Below, piece by piece: positions 35,367 to 44,475 of a stretch of DNA of 64,000 nucleotides. The notes under the pieces were generated by a model. That model was not told the DNA's origin. It saw nothing but the letters and a program-made list of their open reading frames with translations, and did not search any database. The translations under genes were made by a program, and so were the position numbers. The stretch's first letter is position 1. Every line of letters starts with the position of its first letter. Source of the DNA: SAR202 cluster bacterium bin87 (GTDB lineage Bacteria > Chloroflexota > Dehalococcoidia > Lucifugimonadales > UBA3495); assembly GCA_002238825.1 (NCBI GenBank), contig MPNC01000002.1, forward strand, positions 549,180 to 613,179, written 5' to 3'.

Positions 35367-37382
35367 TCAGCGGGTCCGGCGACGCACCAGGCGCATGCGG
35401 ACCGAGTCATCGGGGTGGGCCGCCGGCGAGCGCTTGATCTTCAGCGGGCGGTCCGGCCGTTCCAGCTCCAGGTCGGCCTCGCGGACGATGGTTGCCAGGG
35501 TGAGGATGATCTGCAATTCCGCCAGGCTGCTGCCGATGCAGCGGTGCCGGTCGACGCCGAAGGGGGCAAATGCTCCGGGTTGCAGGTGCTCCGATCGGTC
35601 TCTCGAATAGCGCTCGATGTCGAAGCGGTCGGGCTCCGGGAAGTATTCCGGCAGGTGGTGACCCACCGTGGTGCCCAGCATCACCTGGGCGCCGGCCGGT
35701 ACCCGGTATCCCTCAAATTCGAACGAGTTGGACACGGTGCGCGTGAGGGCCGGAATAACTGGATACATCCGCATCGTCTCCAGGGCGACCCGGCGCGTAA
35801 CATCCAGCTTGCGCAACCCTTCCGGAGTCGGCGGCCCGTCCTCATACATCTCTTCCACCTCCGCTCGCATCCGCTCCAGTATCTCGGGATGTTTGAGGAG
35901 AGCGTAGAGCATGAACGCACAAACGCTGGCGGATGTGTCCATCCCCACCAGATAGGGAGCGAGAACGTTCGCAAACAGGTCCGTCTCCGGCAGGAACTGG
36001 GGATCCGTCTGGCTCGCTTCCAGAAGCTCATCAACAAAGTCCAGCGGTTCGTCCGGGCCCCTTTCCCGCTGATGGGTCTCCATGATCCGTTGGTAAAGCT
36101 CCGTGACCCGTCGCTTGGCACGGCGGAACCTGGGCAAGCGCTCCATCGCCTTGGGCAGACGCTTCGTGGTGTTCACCTGGATTACTATCGCCAGGAAGTA
36201 GATCAGGTCCTCGATGTACTCTTCGGATGACAGGCCACTGCAGAACATGCCGATCTGTTCGGTGATGATCTGTTGCATGACGTGCTGAATCCCGATGGGC
36301 TGACCCGGTGGCCACTCGTCGATTGCGCGCCGGGTGATATCGTGGACGAGGTCGAGATTGGACTCCAGCGTCCTGGGGGAATATCCCTTCACCAACAGGC
36401 GGCGCATGCGCAGATGCTCCGGTCCGTCCATGGACAGGAGGACGCGGTGGGCGCCCAGCGCGGCGCTGAACTCGTGGTAGGGTTCCCAGGACCGGAAGTG
36501 CGTGGGCGAGATCTGGGTCGCGAAGACGTTGGCTTCAGGACCAACGAGTGCGACCCATTTGTGATGCAGTGCCCGCACCCTGAAAATCGGCCCGTGCTGC
36601 CGGTATTCCCGCAACAGGAAGGCTCTGAGATCTCCCGCCATGCCGAAAACGTTGCCCAGCAGCGGTAACCCGTCCGCCTGGGGAATCTGATCGGTGGGGC
36701 GTGCGGCCGGTGGCGCCGGTGGAGGCACGGCCTCCACCTCCCGTATGGCCGCCGCAACCTCCCGGCCAATGAGGTCCATCCGGCCGATAAGGTCGATTCT
36801 TCCCTGGACCTGGGCCAGTTCGTCCTGAGAGAGGATGCTCTCGAATACTCCGCAGGCCGCAGCGAGGCTTATGATGACAATGTCCCGGGGGTCCGGGATA
36901 TCGTCACTGAAAAGGGTCCGCATGATGCGGAGTTGCACTTCCTCCGTGATAGTACCGTCCGGGGTCGTGTACCTGCGGATACGGGAAACACCGGGGGAAA
37001 GATAGACCTGACCACCGGTGTCGCCTTCCAGGTAACCCCGCTCGATCAAGCGCGTGAGGGCCCTCTCGCGGATCTGGTCGCTCTGCCCGGCCAGATGAGT
37101 GATCCAAAAGGCGGCGTCGCGGGGATTATCGCCAGATTGCGCGATTTCCGCGAGGATGGGGTCGAGCAGTTCGTTTCCCAACGGTGAGGGGTCGGTGACG
37201 ATGAGTTGGTCAACGTTGGTATCGATGCGGTTTTCCAGCGCCAGGTCCATCAACACTGCGCCGGCAAAGGCAACGGCGCGGGAATGCAGAGGGAACCGGT
37301 GGCGAATCTCCCCGTTATCGGTGTCGAGGATCAGCAGCAGTATCTCTTCAACCGCTCGCAGTTCTTCGGTTACTTGCAACAT
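35367..37382 (-). CDS. GPP34-domain / cytochrome P450 fusion protein
   Basis: A 671-residue protein. Residues about 1-215 match the GPP34 (Golgi phosphoprotein 3/Vps74-like) pattern: AVEEILLLILDTDNGEI, AGAVLMDLALENRI, RERALTRLIERGYL, PDPRDIVIISLAAACGVF. Residues about 230-671 are a complete P450: I-helix LVGMDTSASV, K-helix ETMR, and the heme loop FGVDRHRCIG with Cys615 as ligand. Eukaryotic GPP34 binds PI4P at membranes; bacterial GPP34 function is unclear. The fusion could tether the oxygenase to membrane or to a polyketide/lipid substrate. No redox partner (ferredoxin) is adjacent. First gene of the P450-kinase-exporter run. Confidence 0.88.
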   Translation of the reverse strand: MLQVTEELRAVEEILLLILDTDNGEIRHRFPLHSRAVAFAGAVLMDLALENRIDTNVDQLIVTDPSPLGNELLDPILAEIAQSGDNPRDAAFWITHLAGQSDQIRERALTRLIERGYLEGDTGGQVYLSPGVSRIRRYTTPDGTITEEVQLRIMRTLFSDDIPDPRDIVIISLAAACGVFESILSQDELAQVQGRIDLIGRMDLIGREVAAAIREVEAVPPPAPPAARPTDQIPQADGLPLLGNVFGMAGDLRAFLLREYRQHGPIFRVRALHHKWVALVGPEANVFATQISPTHFRSWEPYHEFSAALGAHRVLLSMDGPEHLRMRRLLVKGYSPRTLESNLDLVHDITRRAIDEWPPGQPIGIQHVMQQIITEQIGMFCSGLSSEEYIEDLIYFLAIVIQVNTTKRLPKAMERLPRFRRAKRRVTELYQRIMETHQRERGPDEPLDFVDELLEASQTDPQFLPETDLFANVLAPYLVGMDTSASVCAFMLYALLKHPEILERMRAEVEEMYEDGPPTPEGLRKLDVTRRVALETMRMYPVIPALTRTVSNSFEFEGYRVPAGAQVMLGTTVGHHLPEYFPEPDRFDIERYSRDRSEHLQPGAFAPFGVDRHRCIGSSLAELQIILTLATIVREADLELERPDRPLKIKRSPAAHPDDSVRMRLVRRRTR

Positions 37383-39129
37383 TGTTGGCTGTTCCTGGTA
37401 CTAATATGTTTGCCTGATAGTCGATCAGATTACCAACGATGTCCGCAATTCTACACGCTGCCCGATTGTGCAGCGTGGCTGCCGGCGTCCCATTTATTGC
37501 AGTGTTCCCGACAGTGTTGCCATCTGGCAAATCCCGCTCCTGACGATGCGTGTCAGTCCCCGTAGCTGGGGTATTGAAAATCATGGCAGGAGAGTTGCGC
37601 GGCGGGATGGCGCGACGCACTTCGCAATGGGGTTGACGATCGCAATGGGGTTGAGATTTCAACCGTCGGAAACTGGCCTGACGGCAGTCACGCTGGTCGC
37701 CTTGTTCCACGTTGCCTTCACCGCCGGCGTGCTCGCCGTGAACCGCATCACCGCAGTCGGCTACAAGTCCGGCGCCGAGACCCTGGGCGCCGTAGAGGCC
37801 ATCACCCCCGCCACCATGCGGCCCTTGGGATCTGGCGGCGAGGTGAAGTGTTCGAGATCTCGGAGTGCCAGATCGCCCGGCGGGTGCAGGCGCTCGCGAA
37901 GGTCACTGGCCTTGCGGACTGGCGTTCTTCAACGGGCGTGTGGTCATGGCCTACCCCATGGCCCGCAACCGTGCGCCACCCACGAGATCAACTGATCGAG
38001 ACCAACGAAAAAGCCGCGAGAAACGGCGTCAGCCCACAACCTGGGAAATTCCACCAAGCCGTCATGCGTAGGAACCGATCTGTTTGAACAACGTCGCCGG
38101 CTGATACAGCGGTGGGCAAAGTTCGTGGTGTTCCGCAACGGATGAATTGCTATTTCCGGTGTCCAACGCCCCAGGCTGATGGGTGTTGTTTGCCCTATGC
38201 GGCCCGCGCAGGATCCGACCCTGAGTGACCAATAGCCCCGCCCGCGTGCAATCGGCATCAGATTTAGCGAACCACGTGGGGCGGCACTACCAATGGTCAA
38301 TTGCGGTTGATGATTACATGGTTCCCTGCGGTTACAGAGAGACCACCGTAACGACTACCCTTACCAACGGCGTCGCAACCCAGCATATCGCCAGCCGACA
38401 GGGTAGGGGCGTTGGTTGTAGTCCGGGCGTTACAGGATGCGGCCGACGCATGCATGGAACGTTGAGCGACGCCTGCTCGGCAACGCCGACAGGGGCATAC
38501 GGAAGATCCGGGCGTTGGTTTGGCTGGCGCGACCCTGAGATGCTGGCGCTGGCCGGCGCGTTATCGATCACCGGGCCCGCGATGATTGACGATTGTTGGG
38601 AAAGCGGCAGCCGCTGGCCGGCGTGGGAGAAATACGGGGCTCCGGCGGTAGTTTCCAAGTGGATGCAACGCCGTTTTGCGGGTAGAATGGCGACTACGCA
38701 AACCCATCCAGGAGTAGCCAATGCAGCCAGGAGATATGCGCCGGGCAAGCCAATGATTAGCCTGCAGGACACGGTCAGCGCCGGCATTCGGAAGTATCCT
38801 GACTACATCGGGCGGGCGCTCCGGCGGCGTATTGGCGAAGGGTGCTGGCTATCAAAATGGTCAGCTTGGAGCTGAGTGCGGCGGACGTTCCCATCGCATC
38901 CCTCCTCGATTCGGATGTCTGTACTGCGTTTCAATCTATGTTGAGGGGTTGGCGATTACGATTTCCCAGCTTTGCGGTGACAACCTGCAGCACGGACGCC
39001 AAACGCACGAGTGGCTGATCTGATCCAATCCGATCCAATGCAGTCCCGACCCGCGAGCGCGGGTCGAGCCGGCGCCACTCACATATGCTGCGCTGTAATT
39101 CAGTCGCGTGAAAAATTTGGAGACAAGCA
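37383..39129. other. 1.7-kb gene-poor region with probable decayed gene fragments
   Basis: No intact gene is supported. Plus-strand fragments in different frames read like remains of proteins: 37690-37850 (FTAGVLAVNRITAVGYKSG, then GAETLGAVEAITPATM), continuing in another frame at 37848-37920 (EISECQIARRVQALAKVTG), and again at 37920-37980 (FFNGRVVMAYPMARNRAP). I do not recognise the family. At 38682-38760 a TAGAAT box, an AGGAG and an ATG (38720) open an 11-codon ORF, which looks like a truncated gene start. The rest shows no features. Confidence 0.5.
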
Positions 39130-39540
39130 ATGCCCAAGATAATCCCGGTACCAGATGAACTCAGCCAGCCCTTCTGGGACGCGGTGAACGAACGACGCCT
39201 GGTGATCCAGAACTGTACCGCCTGCGACAAGCTCCAGTACCCGCCCCAGGCAGTCTGCCAGATATGCGGCTCCTCCGACTGGCTGGAGTGGCAAGAGCCG
39301 GAAGGCAAGGGCCACATCGCCGCCTACATCGTCATCGAGGACGGCCGCCTCAACCGCCGGATGCCCGACCAGCCCTACAATCTGGCCCTGGTGACGCTGG
39401 ATCAGGACCCGACGGTTAACTTCTACTCCAACCTGCCGGGCGTCCCGGCCTACGAAGTACCCGTTGGCGCGGCGGTGGAGCTCACCTTCGAGGAAGTGGC
39501 CCCCGGCCAGTTGATACACGAGTGGCGGGTGGTCGAATAA
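39130..39540 (+). CDS. DUF35 zinc-ribbon/OB-fold protein (acyl-CoA associated)
   Basis: A 136-residue protein: N-terminal helix (PFWDAVNERRLVIQ), zinc ribbon with C29, C32, C43, C46 (CTACDK...CQIC), and a C-terminal OB-fold (GHIAAYIVIEDG...LALVTLD...VELTFEEV). DUF35 proteins bind acyl-CoA and pair with thiolases or with enoyl-CoA hydratases of steroid degradation. The thiolase-like gene begins 52 bases downstream, the usual arrangement. GGAGA precedes the ATG by about 8 bases. Confidence 0.88.
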   Translation: MPKIIPVPDELSQPFWDAVNERRLVIQNCTACDKLQYPPQAVCQICGSSDWLEWQEPEGKGHIAAYIVIEDGRLNRRMPDQPYNLALVTLDQDPTVNFYSNLPGVPAYEVPVGAAVELTFEEVAPGQLIHEWRVVE

Positions 39541-39592
39541 CCACCATTGAACATTCGCGCTCATACGTGGATAAGCGACAAAAGGACGGACT

Positions 39593-40909
39593 ATGACCAG
39601 CAGCAATGACTTCCAGTGGCGCAGGGACCAGGACGGGTTGGGCGTGTGGGAACACCGGGGCCAGGTGGCCATCGCCGGCTACGGCCATTCGCCGGTGGAC
39701 CGGCGGTGGGATGAAAAGAACCTGGATACCTCGCTGGGCGCTTACACCATCATGGCCTGCGAAAAAGCCATGGAGCAGGCCGGCGTCACCATCGACCAGG
39801 TGGACGGCATCGTCTGCTGTGACAGCCACATCGCCGGCGGCAGCGGCGGGACCGCCTCCCAGTGGGCGCCCCGGCCCTACTTCGACCCGCCCTACGACTC
39901 CGAGTACGGCCTGACTCTGATTAATGCCCAGTGGCTCATCGACAACATGGGCTTCAAGAACGTCAAATTCGCCCCCACCGGGGTTCCGACCATCGGCGAG
40001 ATGGTGGGCATGGCCTCCCAGGCCGTGGGCGACGGTGTTTGTTCCACCTGTCTGGTTATCTATCCCACCGGCAACATGGAAGGCCGGTACCGGCGCGGCG
40101 GCGAGAATGCCGACGACTACGCCCGGGGCGCACGCCAGTGGACCGTGCCGTGGGGCAACCACGGCGGCAACGACTTCATCAACATCTTCCCCCATCGTCA
40201 GTACCTGATGAAGTACGGCGGCGAACATGAGGACCTCGTCCACTTCGTCCGCAACCAGCACAAGAACGGGATGCTAACCCCCTGGGGGTACAACGCCACC
40301 CATAACATCCAGCCCATATCGGTGGAAGACTACATCGGCTCCCGGCCAATCTTGAATCCCCTGCGCATCTGGGACTGCGACCGTCCCGTCAACGCCTCGG
40401 CGGCCTACCTGTTCACCACCAGCGAGCGGGCGCGGGATATGAAATCCCAACCCGTGTACGTGCTCAACCATTCCCAGCACAACTTCCGGTTCCGCACCAC
40501 CCAGCCGGACCTGGATGAAGTGGAGATGTGGACCGACCGACAGGCCGCACGCATGTACGAAGGCGCCGGTCTGGGCCCCGCCGACGTGGACATCTTCAAC
40601 CCCTACGACGGCTACTCCATAATGACCCAGTTCTTCCTGGAGGGCTTCCAGTGGCACGGGGTCAAGCGCGGCGAAGCCCTGTCTTTCTACGCCGGGGACA
40701 TCAGCGTCAAGGGTCCCCACCCCTTCAGTTCCAGTGGCGGCAACCTGGGCAACGGCCGCACCCGCACCGCCATGTACACCGACAGCATCGAGCAACTGCG
40801 GGGCACCGCCGGCGACCGGCAGGTAACCGTCCGCGCCGAGACCGCACTGTGCGCCTTCACCACCCCCAGCAGCGGCGGCTGGCTGATGCTGGGCAAGTAC
40901 CCTTCGTGA
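39593..40909 (+). CDS. Thiolase-like (SCP-x type) acyl-CoA acetyltransferase
   Basis: A 438-residue thiolase-superfamily protein. Segments QVAIAGYGHSPVDRR, ACEKAMEQAGVTIDQVDGIV and AGLGPADVDIFNPYDGYSIM fit the SCP2/lipid-transfer thiolase branch that partners with DUF35 proteins. Typical motifs are altered: the C-terminal glycine-rich loop is SSSGGNLGNGRTR, not GGxLxxGHPxG, and the expected nucleophile Cys region is GVCSTCLVIYPTGN. It may be non-decarboxylating, or a structural partner like the Ltp2 aldolase of sterol side-chain degradation. Cotranscribed with the DUF35 gene. Confidence 0.82.
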   Translation: MTSSNDFQWRRDQDGLGVWEHRGQVAIAGYGHSPVDRRWDEKNLDTSLGAYTIMACEKAMEQAGVTIDQVDGIVCCDSHIAGGSGGTASQWAPRPYFDPPYDSEYGLTLINAQWLIDNMGFKNVKFAPTGVPTIGEMVGMASQAVGDGVCSTCLVIYPTGNMEGRYRRGGENADDYARGARQWTVPWGNHGGNDFINIFPHRQYLMKYGGEHEDLVHFVRNQHKNGMLTPWGYNATHNIQPISVEDYIGSRPILNPLRIWDCDRPVNASAAYLFTTSERARDMKSQPVYVLNHSQHNFRFRTTQPDLDEVEMWTDRQAARMYEGAGLGPADVDIFNPYDGYSIMTQFFLEGFQWHGVKRGEALSFYAGDISVKGPHPFSSSGGNLGNGRTRTAMYTDSIEQLRGTAGDRQVTVRAETALCAFTTPSSGGWLMLGKYPS

Positions 40910-41316
40910 TCACTCCAGGCGCCAAGTGAAGACACAGCGGCGCCCCAACAACGTCATTGCGGCGCGGGGCCGAAATCCAAAACCGGAGAGACAGATTACG
41001 GCTTGCACCGCAATGAATGCGTTCTGGCGGATAGGGCGGCTTATTCAGAGGCCCCCCGGATCCGCGGTTGCGGAGCGTCGTCGCCAACTGAACCCGGCCG
41101 GCATTGTCCTGACTCCCAAATATTGATCCGGGATCGACGCCAGTTCCCAGGAGAGGGCGAGACACAATATGTGCCGGTAAGGAACCGCATGGCCGAGGCC
41201 ATGGCCACAATCTGGTCAAGCGGAGTTGATCATCGCCTCGGGTGGCCCCGTGCGGGCGCTCCGCTGCATTGCCCCCTGCCAACGGTCCTCGTCTCGGTCC
41301 CGGTAAAGGTGCAGCC
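40910..41316. other. Gap between convergent genes, no feature seen
   Basis: About 400 bases between the thiolase-like stop and the end of the minus-strand CoA-transferase. No coherent coding frame, no strong hairpin with a T tract, and no repeat noticed. Confidence 0.4.
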
Positions 41317-42579
41317 CTAGCCGGAGTCTACCTGTCTGCGTCGTCTTGCCCCCGGGGACTCGTACAACACGCCGGCGTCAATCAACGCCGTCACATCATG
41401 GGCCGAGTAATCCAGGTGCCTGGCCAACACCTCGTGATTGTGCTCCCCCAACTGCGGCGCCGGACCGCTGACTGACGCCGGCGTCGCCGAAAAACGATAC
41501 GGCGGCGACACCACCCCCACCGGCCCGACCTCAGGGTATTCGATCTCCTGGAACACGCCACGCGCCCGATAGTGCGGGTGACGCCAGATCTCCTCCTGCG
41601 ACAGCACCGGCCCGGATGAGATCCGCGCCTCCGCCAGTACGAGCAGCGCCGCCTCGTCGTCCGGCAGGGTCTGCAGCCACTCCTCGATGATGCCGACGAT
41701 CTCGTCGCGCCGCTCCACCCGGTCGTCGTCCGTCAGATAGCGCGGATCATCGATCAGGTCCTCCCGCCCCATGCACTCGCACAGCCGGCCCCACGCGCTG
41801 TTGGGTCCCTGCCCCGGCGCCTGCAGCGAGATATAGCCGTCCCTGGCTTTCAGTATGCCCATGGGGAAAGTGTAGGTGTTTTGCTCCCCATTCCGGTAGT
41901 GCAGCGGAACCCCGTGGTTGGCCGCCACGTGGGGCATCGCCAGCGAGTCCAGGAACAGCAGGCTGTCGATCATGGACAGGTCGATGTATTGGCCCTCGCC
42001 AGTGCGCTGCCGGTGAAACAGCGCATATCCCACGGCCATCGCCCCGGTCATGCCGGTGACGGTGTCGCCGATGCCCCCGCCGATGGTGTAAGGAGCGCCG
42101 TCCCGCTCGCCGGTGATCCAGTTGAGGCCGCTCACCGCCTGCGCCACCGGATCGGTGCACACGTGCTCCGGATTGTGCGCGAACCCCTCCTGTCCGTAAC
42201 CCGTCATGGAGCACATGATGATGCCCGGGTTCAATTTGCGCAGGTTGGGATAGTCCAGACCGTAGCTCCGCACGACGTGGGGCGTGTAGTTCTCCACGAA
42301 CACGTCGGCGCGTTTCACCAGCCCGTGAACGATCTCCAGCCCGGCATCGGTTTTCAGGTCCACGCACAGGCTCTTCTTGCCGCCGTTCAGGTGCAGATAC
42401 GGCACGCCGTTGCGCGTGGGCAGCGACTCCGGCGTGAACCTTTCGTCCTGGTCCGCCGCCGGCCGCTCGATCTTGATCACCTCGGCGCCCATATCGGCCA
42501 TGATCCGGCTGCAAAAGGGCCCTACAAATGCCGCCGTAAAATCCAGAACCGTAACCCCAGCCAGCAGTCCCGCAGTCAT
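41317..42579 (-). CDS. CaiB/BaiF family (class III) CoA-transferase
   Basis: A 420-residue class III CoA-transferase, moving CoA between carboxylic acids. Typical strings: VTVLDFTAAFVGPFCSRIMADMGAEVIKIERP at the N-terminus, ADVFVENY, KLNPGIIMCSMTGYGQEG, and GIGDTVTGMTGAMAVGYAL with the catalytic Asp at 172, followed by RTGEGQYIDLSM. The start at 42579 has AGGAGG nine bases upstream and removes 32 improbable upstream residues. Likely dimeric and soluble. Substrate unknown; the thiolase/DUF35 pair opposite suggests a shared acyl-CoA pathway. Confidence 0.92.
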   Translation of the reverse strand: MTAGLLAGVTVLDFTAAFVGPFCSRIMADMGAEVIKIERPAADQDERFTPESLPTRNGVPYLHLNGGKKSLCVDLKTDAGLEIVHGLVKRADVFVENYTPHVVRSYGLDYPNLRKLNPGIIMCSMTGYGQEGFAHNPEHVCTDPVAQAVSGLNWITGERDGAPYTIGGGIGDTVTGMTGAMAVGYALFHRQRTGEGQYIDLSMIDSLLFLDSLAMPHVAANHGVPLHYRNGEQNTYTFPMGILKARDGYISLQAPGQGPNSAWGRLCECMGREDLIDDPRYLTDDDRVERRDEIVGIIEEWLQTLPDDEAALLVLAEARISSGPVLSQEEIWRHPHYRARGVFQEIEYPEVGPVGVVSPPYRFSATPASVSGPAPQLGEHNHEVLARHLDYSAHDVTALIDAGVLYESPGARRRRQVDSG

Positions 42580-43231
42580 GAGCAACCTCCTCATACGCCG
42601 GTACCCGATTGTACACGCCAGGGATGACCAGACCCCGGAATGGAGCAGAGCCCCGCCCGTGGTGTAGTGGAGCATCGGCCAGCTACCGGACCAGGCGGTG
42701 GAAAGTTTCCCGGACCGGTCCCAGGATGACGGCCCTTGTCCTTATCACCCGCCCTATGGATTCCCGCGAATTAACTTCACCTACGGTGATGCAAATTGCG
42801 ATTATCGACCGGACGTGATCGCATCGCGTTGGTTCGATCCCCCGGAGCCCTCGAAGCCGTCGGGCAACGCGCGCAGATATTCCGGCTCAAAGTCCACACA
42901 TCCGACGGAACTACGCTTGCGTAATGGCTGGACTGAGTCCATTATGTTGGTGACCACCGTCGTTCTCCCGGTTCTGTTTAGTGACCGTCGGGCAAGGATG
43001 ATGCGGTGGTCTAACTTTGGCTACGGGGATTTTGGGCAATGGGGATTCTTGGGCACCACCTGCCGGTACGCCACCCGCGCCCTCGACCTTCGCGAGCCAC
43101 ACGACCCTACTGCCAAAGGCAAGCCGGACAAAATCCCGAAGCTGGCGGGCCGGCAGATCACCCAAACACCCGGGGCAACCCCGGCGTCCAATCGGCAGGT
43201 CCGCGTGGACGAGGAGTTTTACTGAACTGAT
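42580..43231. other. 650-base gap upstream of the desaturase, no supported gene
   Basis: An open plus-strand frame spans 42698-43225, but its composition (Pro/Arg-rich, no domain) is not convincing. Pieces near 42760-42860 and 43000-43100 may be relics. No promoter with two good hexamers was found. Confidence 0.4.
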
Positions 43232-44356
43232 ATGCAGGATCCTACCAACCTCTCTCCCAACCCAACGAAAACCCAACCAACCACGCCGGCCGGCGCGGTG
43301 GCCGATTTCGCCGAACTGCCCCGCATGATTCGTGAAAGCGGGCTGCTTGACCGGCAGCTCCGCTATTACACCCTCAAGATAGTGTCCACGTTGGCCATGC
43401 TCATCCTGAGCATCGCGCTGCTGATCGTGGTGGACAACTTCTGGTTTCAGATTGCCAACGCCGCATTCCTGGCCTTTGTGTTCGGGCAGATCGGCTACAT
43501 CGGCCACGACGCCGGACACCAGGGAGTCTGCCGGTCGGTTCGCGGGAACCGACTCATCGGATACGGCGTCTGCTCGCTGCTGGGCATGAGCCAGTCCTGG
43601 TGGCTTACCCAGCACAATCAGCACCACCGCAGTCCCAACGACCTTGATGACGACCCGCATACCATGATCCCGGTATTGGCCTTCTCGGAAGAAAAAGCCA
43701 GTGACATCCGGGACGTCCGGCGGTTTCTGGTGGCGTACCAGGCCTTCTACTTCGTACCAATCCTGACCTTGGAGAGCCTGGCTCTCCGGTTTTCCAGCGC
43801 TCAGTTCCTGGTCGGAGCGCGCCGGCCCAACACCTACCTCCCGGAATTGGGGCTGATGGCGGTGCACTTTGCGCTCTACTTTGGGCTGTTGCTCTATGCG
43901 CTCAATCCATGGCAGGCATTGGTCTTCGCCCTGATTCACCAGGCGCTCTTTGGGTTGTATTACGGGTTGGTGTTCGCACCGAACCACAAGGGGATGTTGA
44001 TCCTGGACAAGGACAATCCGCTGGACTTCGTTCGAACCCAGGTACTGACCACCCGCAACGTCAAGCCCAACTTTCTGGTCGACTTTCTTTACGGCGGACT
44101 GAACTACCAGATTGAGCACCACCTGTTCACCATGATTCCGAGGAACAGATTGGGAAAGGCCAGGCCCATTGTCAAGGAATTCTGCCGGCAGCGGGGTATC
44201 CCCTATTACGAAACCGGCACGTTCACGTCGTACCGGGAGATTCTCAGCCACATGCATGAGGTGTCCGCCGTTCTTAGAAAACGCTCGAAACCGCCGGCGA
44301 ATATCGCAAGCGGCAATCTGTCCGCGGTCAAGTCCGGGGTCAACGCCACCGGGTAG
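43232..44356 (+). CDS. Membrane fatty-acid desaturase
   Basis: A 374-residue integral membrane di-iron enzyme. The three histidine boxes are present: HDAGH (92-96), HNQHH (128-132) and QIEHH (293-297). QxxHH at box 3 is typical of front-end and DesA3-like acyl desaturases; there is no fused cytochrome b5. Hydrophobic pairs at about 50-85 and 205-250 give four membrane spans. It would introduce a double bond into membrane acyl chains and need an external electron donor. No neighbouring partner; the regiochemistry is not readable. Confidence 0.92.
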   Translation: MQDPTNLSPNPTKTQPTTPAGAVADFAELPRMIRESGLLDRQLRYYTLKIVSTLAMLILSIALLIVVDNFWFQIANAAFLAFVFGQIGYIGHDAGHQGVCRSVRGNRLIGYGVCSLLGMSQSWWLTQHNQHHRSPNDLDDDPHTMIPVLAFSEEKASDIRDVRRFLVAYQAFYFVPILTLESLALRFSSAQFLVGARRPNTYLPELGLMAVHFALYFGLLLYALNPWQALVFALIHQALFGLYYGLVFAPNHKGMLILDKDNPLDFVRTQVLTTRNVKPNFLVDFLYGGLNYQIEHHLFTMIPRNRLGKARPIVKEFCRQRGIPYYETGTFTSYREILSHMHEVSAVLRKRSKPPANIASGNLSAVKSGVNATG

Positions 44357-44475
44357 GACGGTTCCATGTCTCGCGCCGCAAACCGCAGACCACTACGTCG
44401 GAACCCACCTTCAATCGCAGTCCCGGCTTTCGGCGCGCCGACCATCGGATACGCTAAGCATCGGATACCACGATC

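Noticed and set aside
38225-38875. 216-residue plus-strand ORF in the decayed region
   Set aside because: Cys/Trp-rich without pattern; frame changes nearby; cannot be told from random.
42698-43225. 175-residue plus-strand ORF upstream of the desaturase
   Set aside because: No domain, unusual composition and no Shine-Dalgarno; listed only as part of the empty gap.
43000-44257. Long minus-strand frame opposite the desaturase
   Set aside because: Translation is rich in Val/Gly/Gln/His without any domain. The plus strand has three exact histidine boxes, so this is an antisense shadow.
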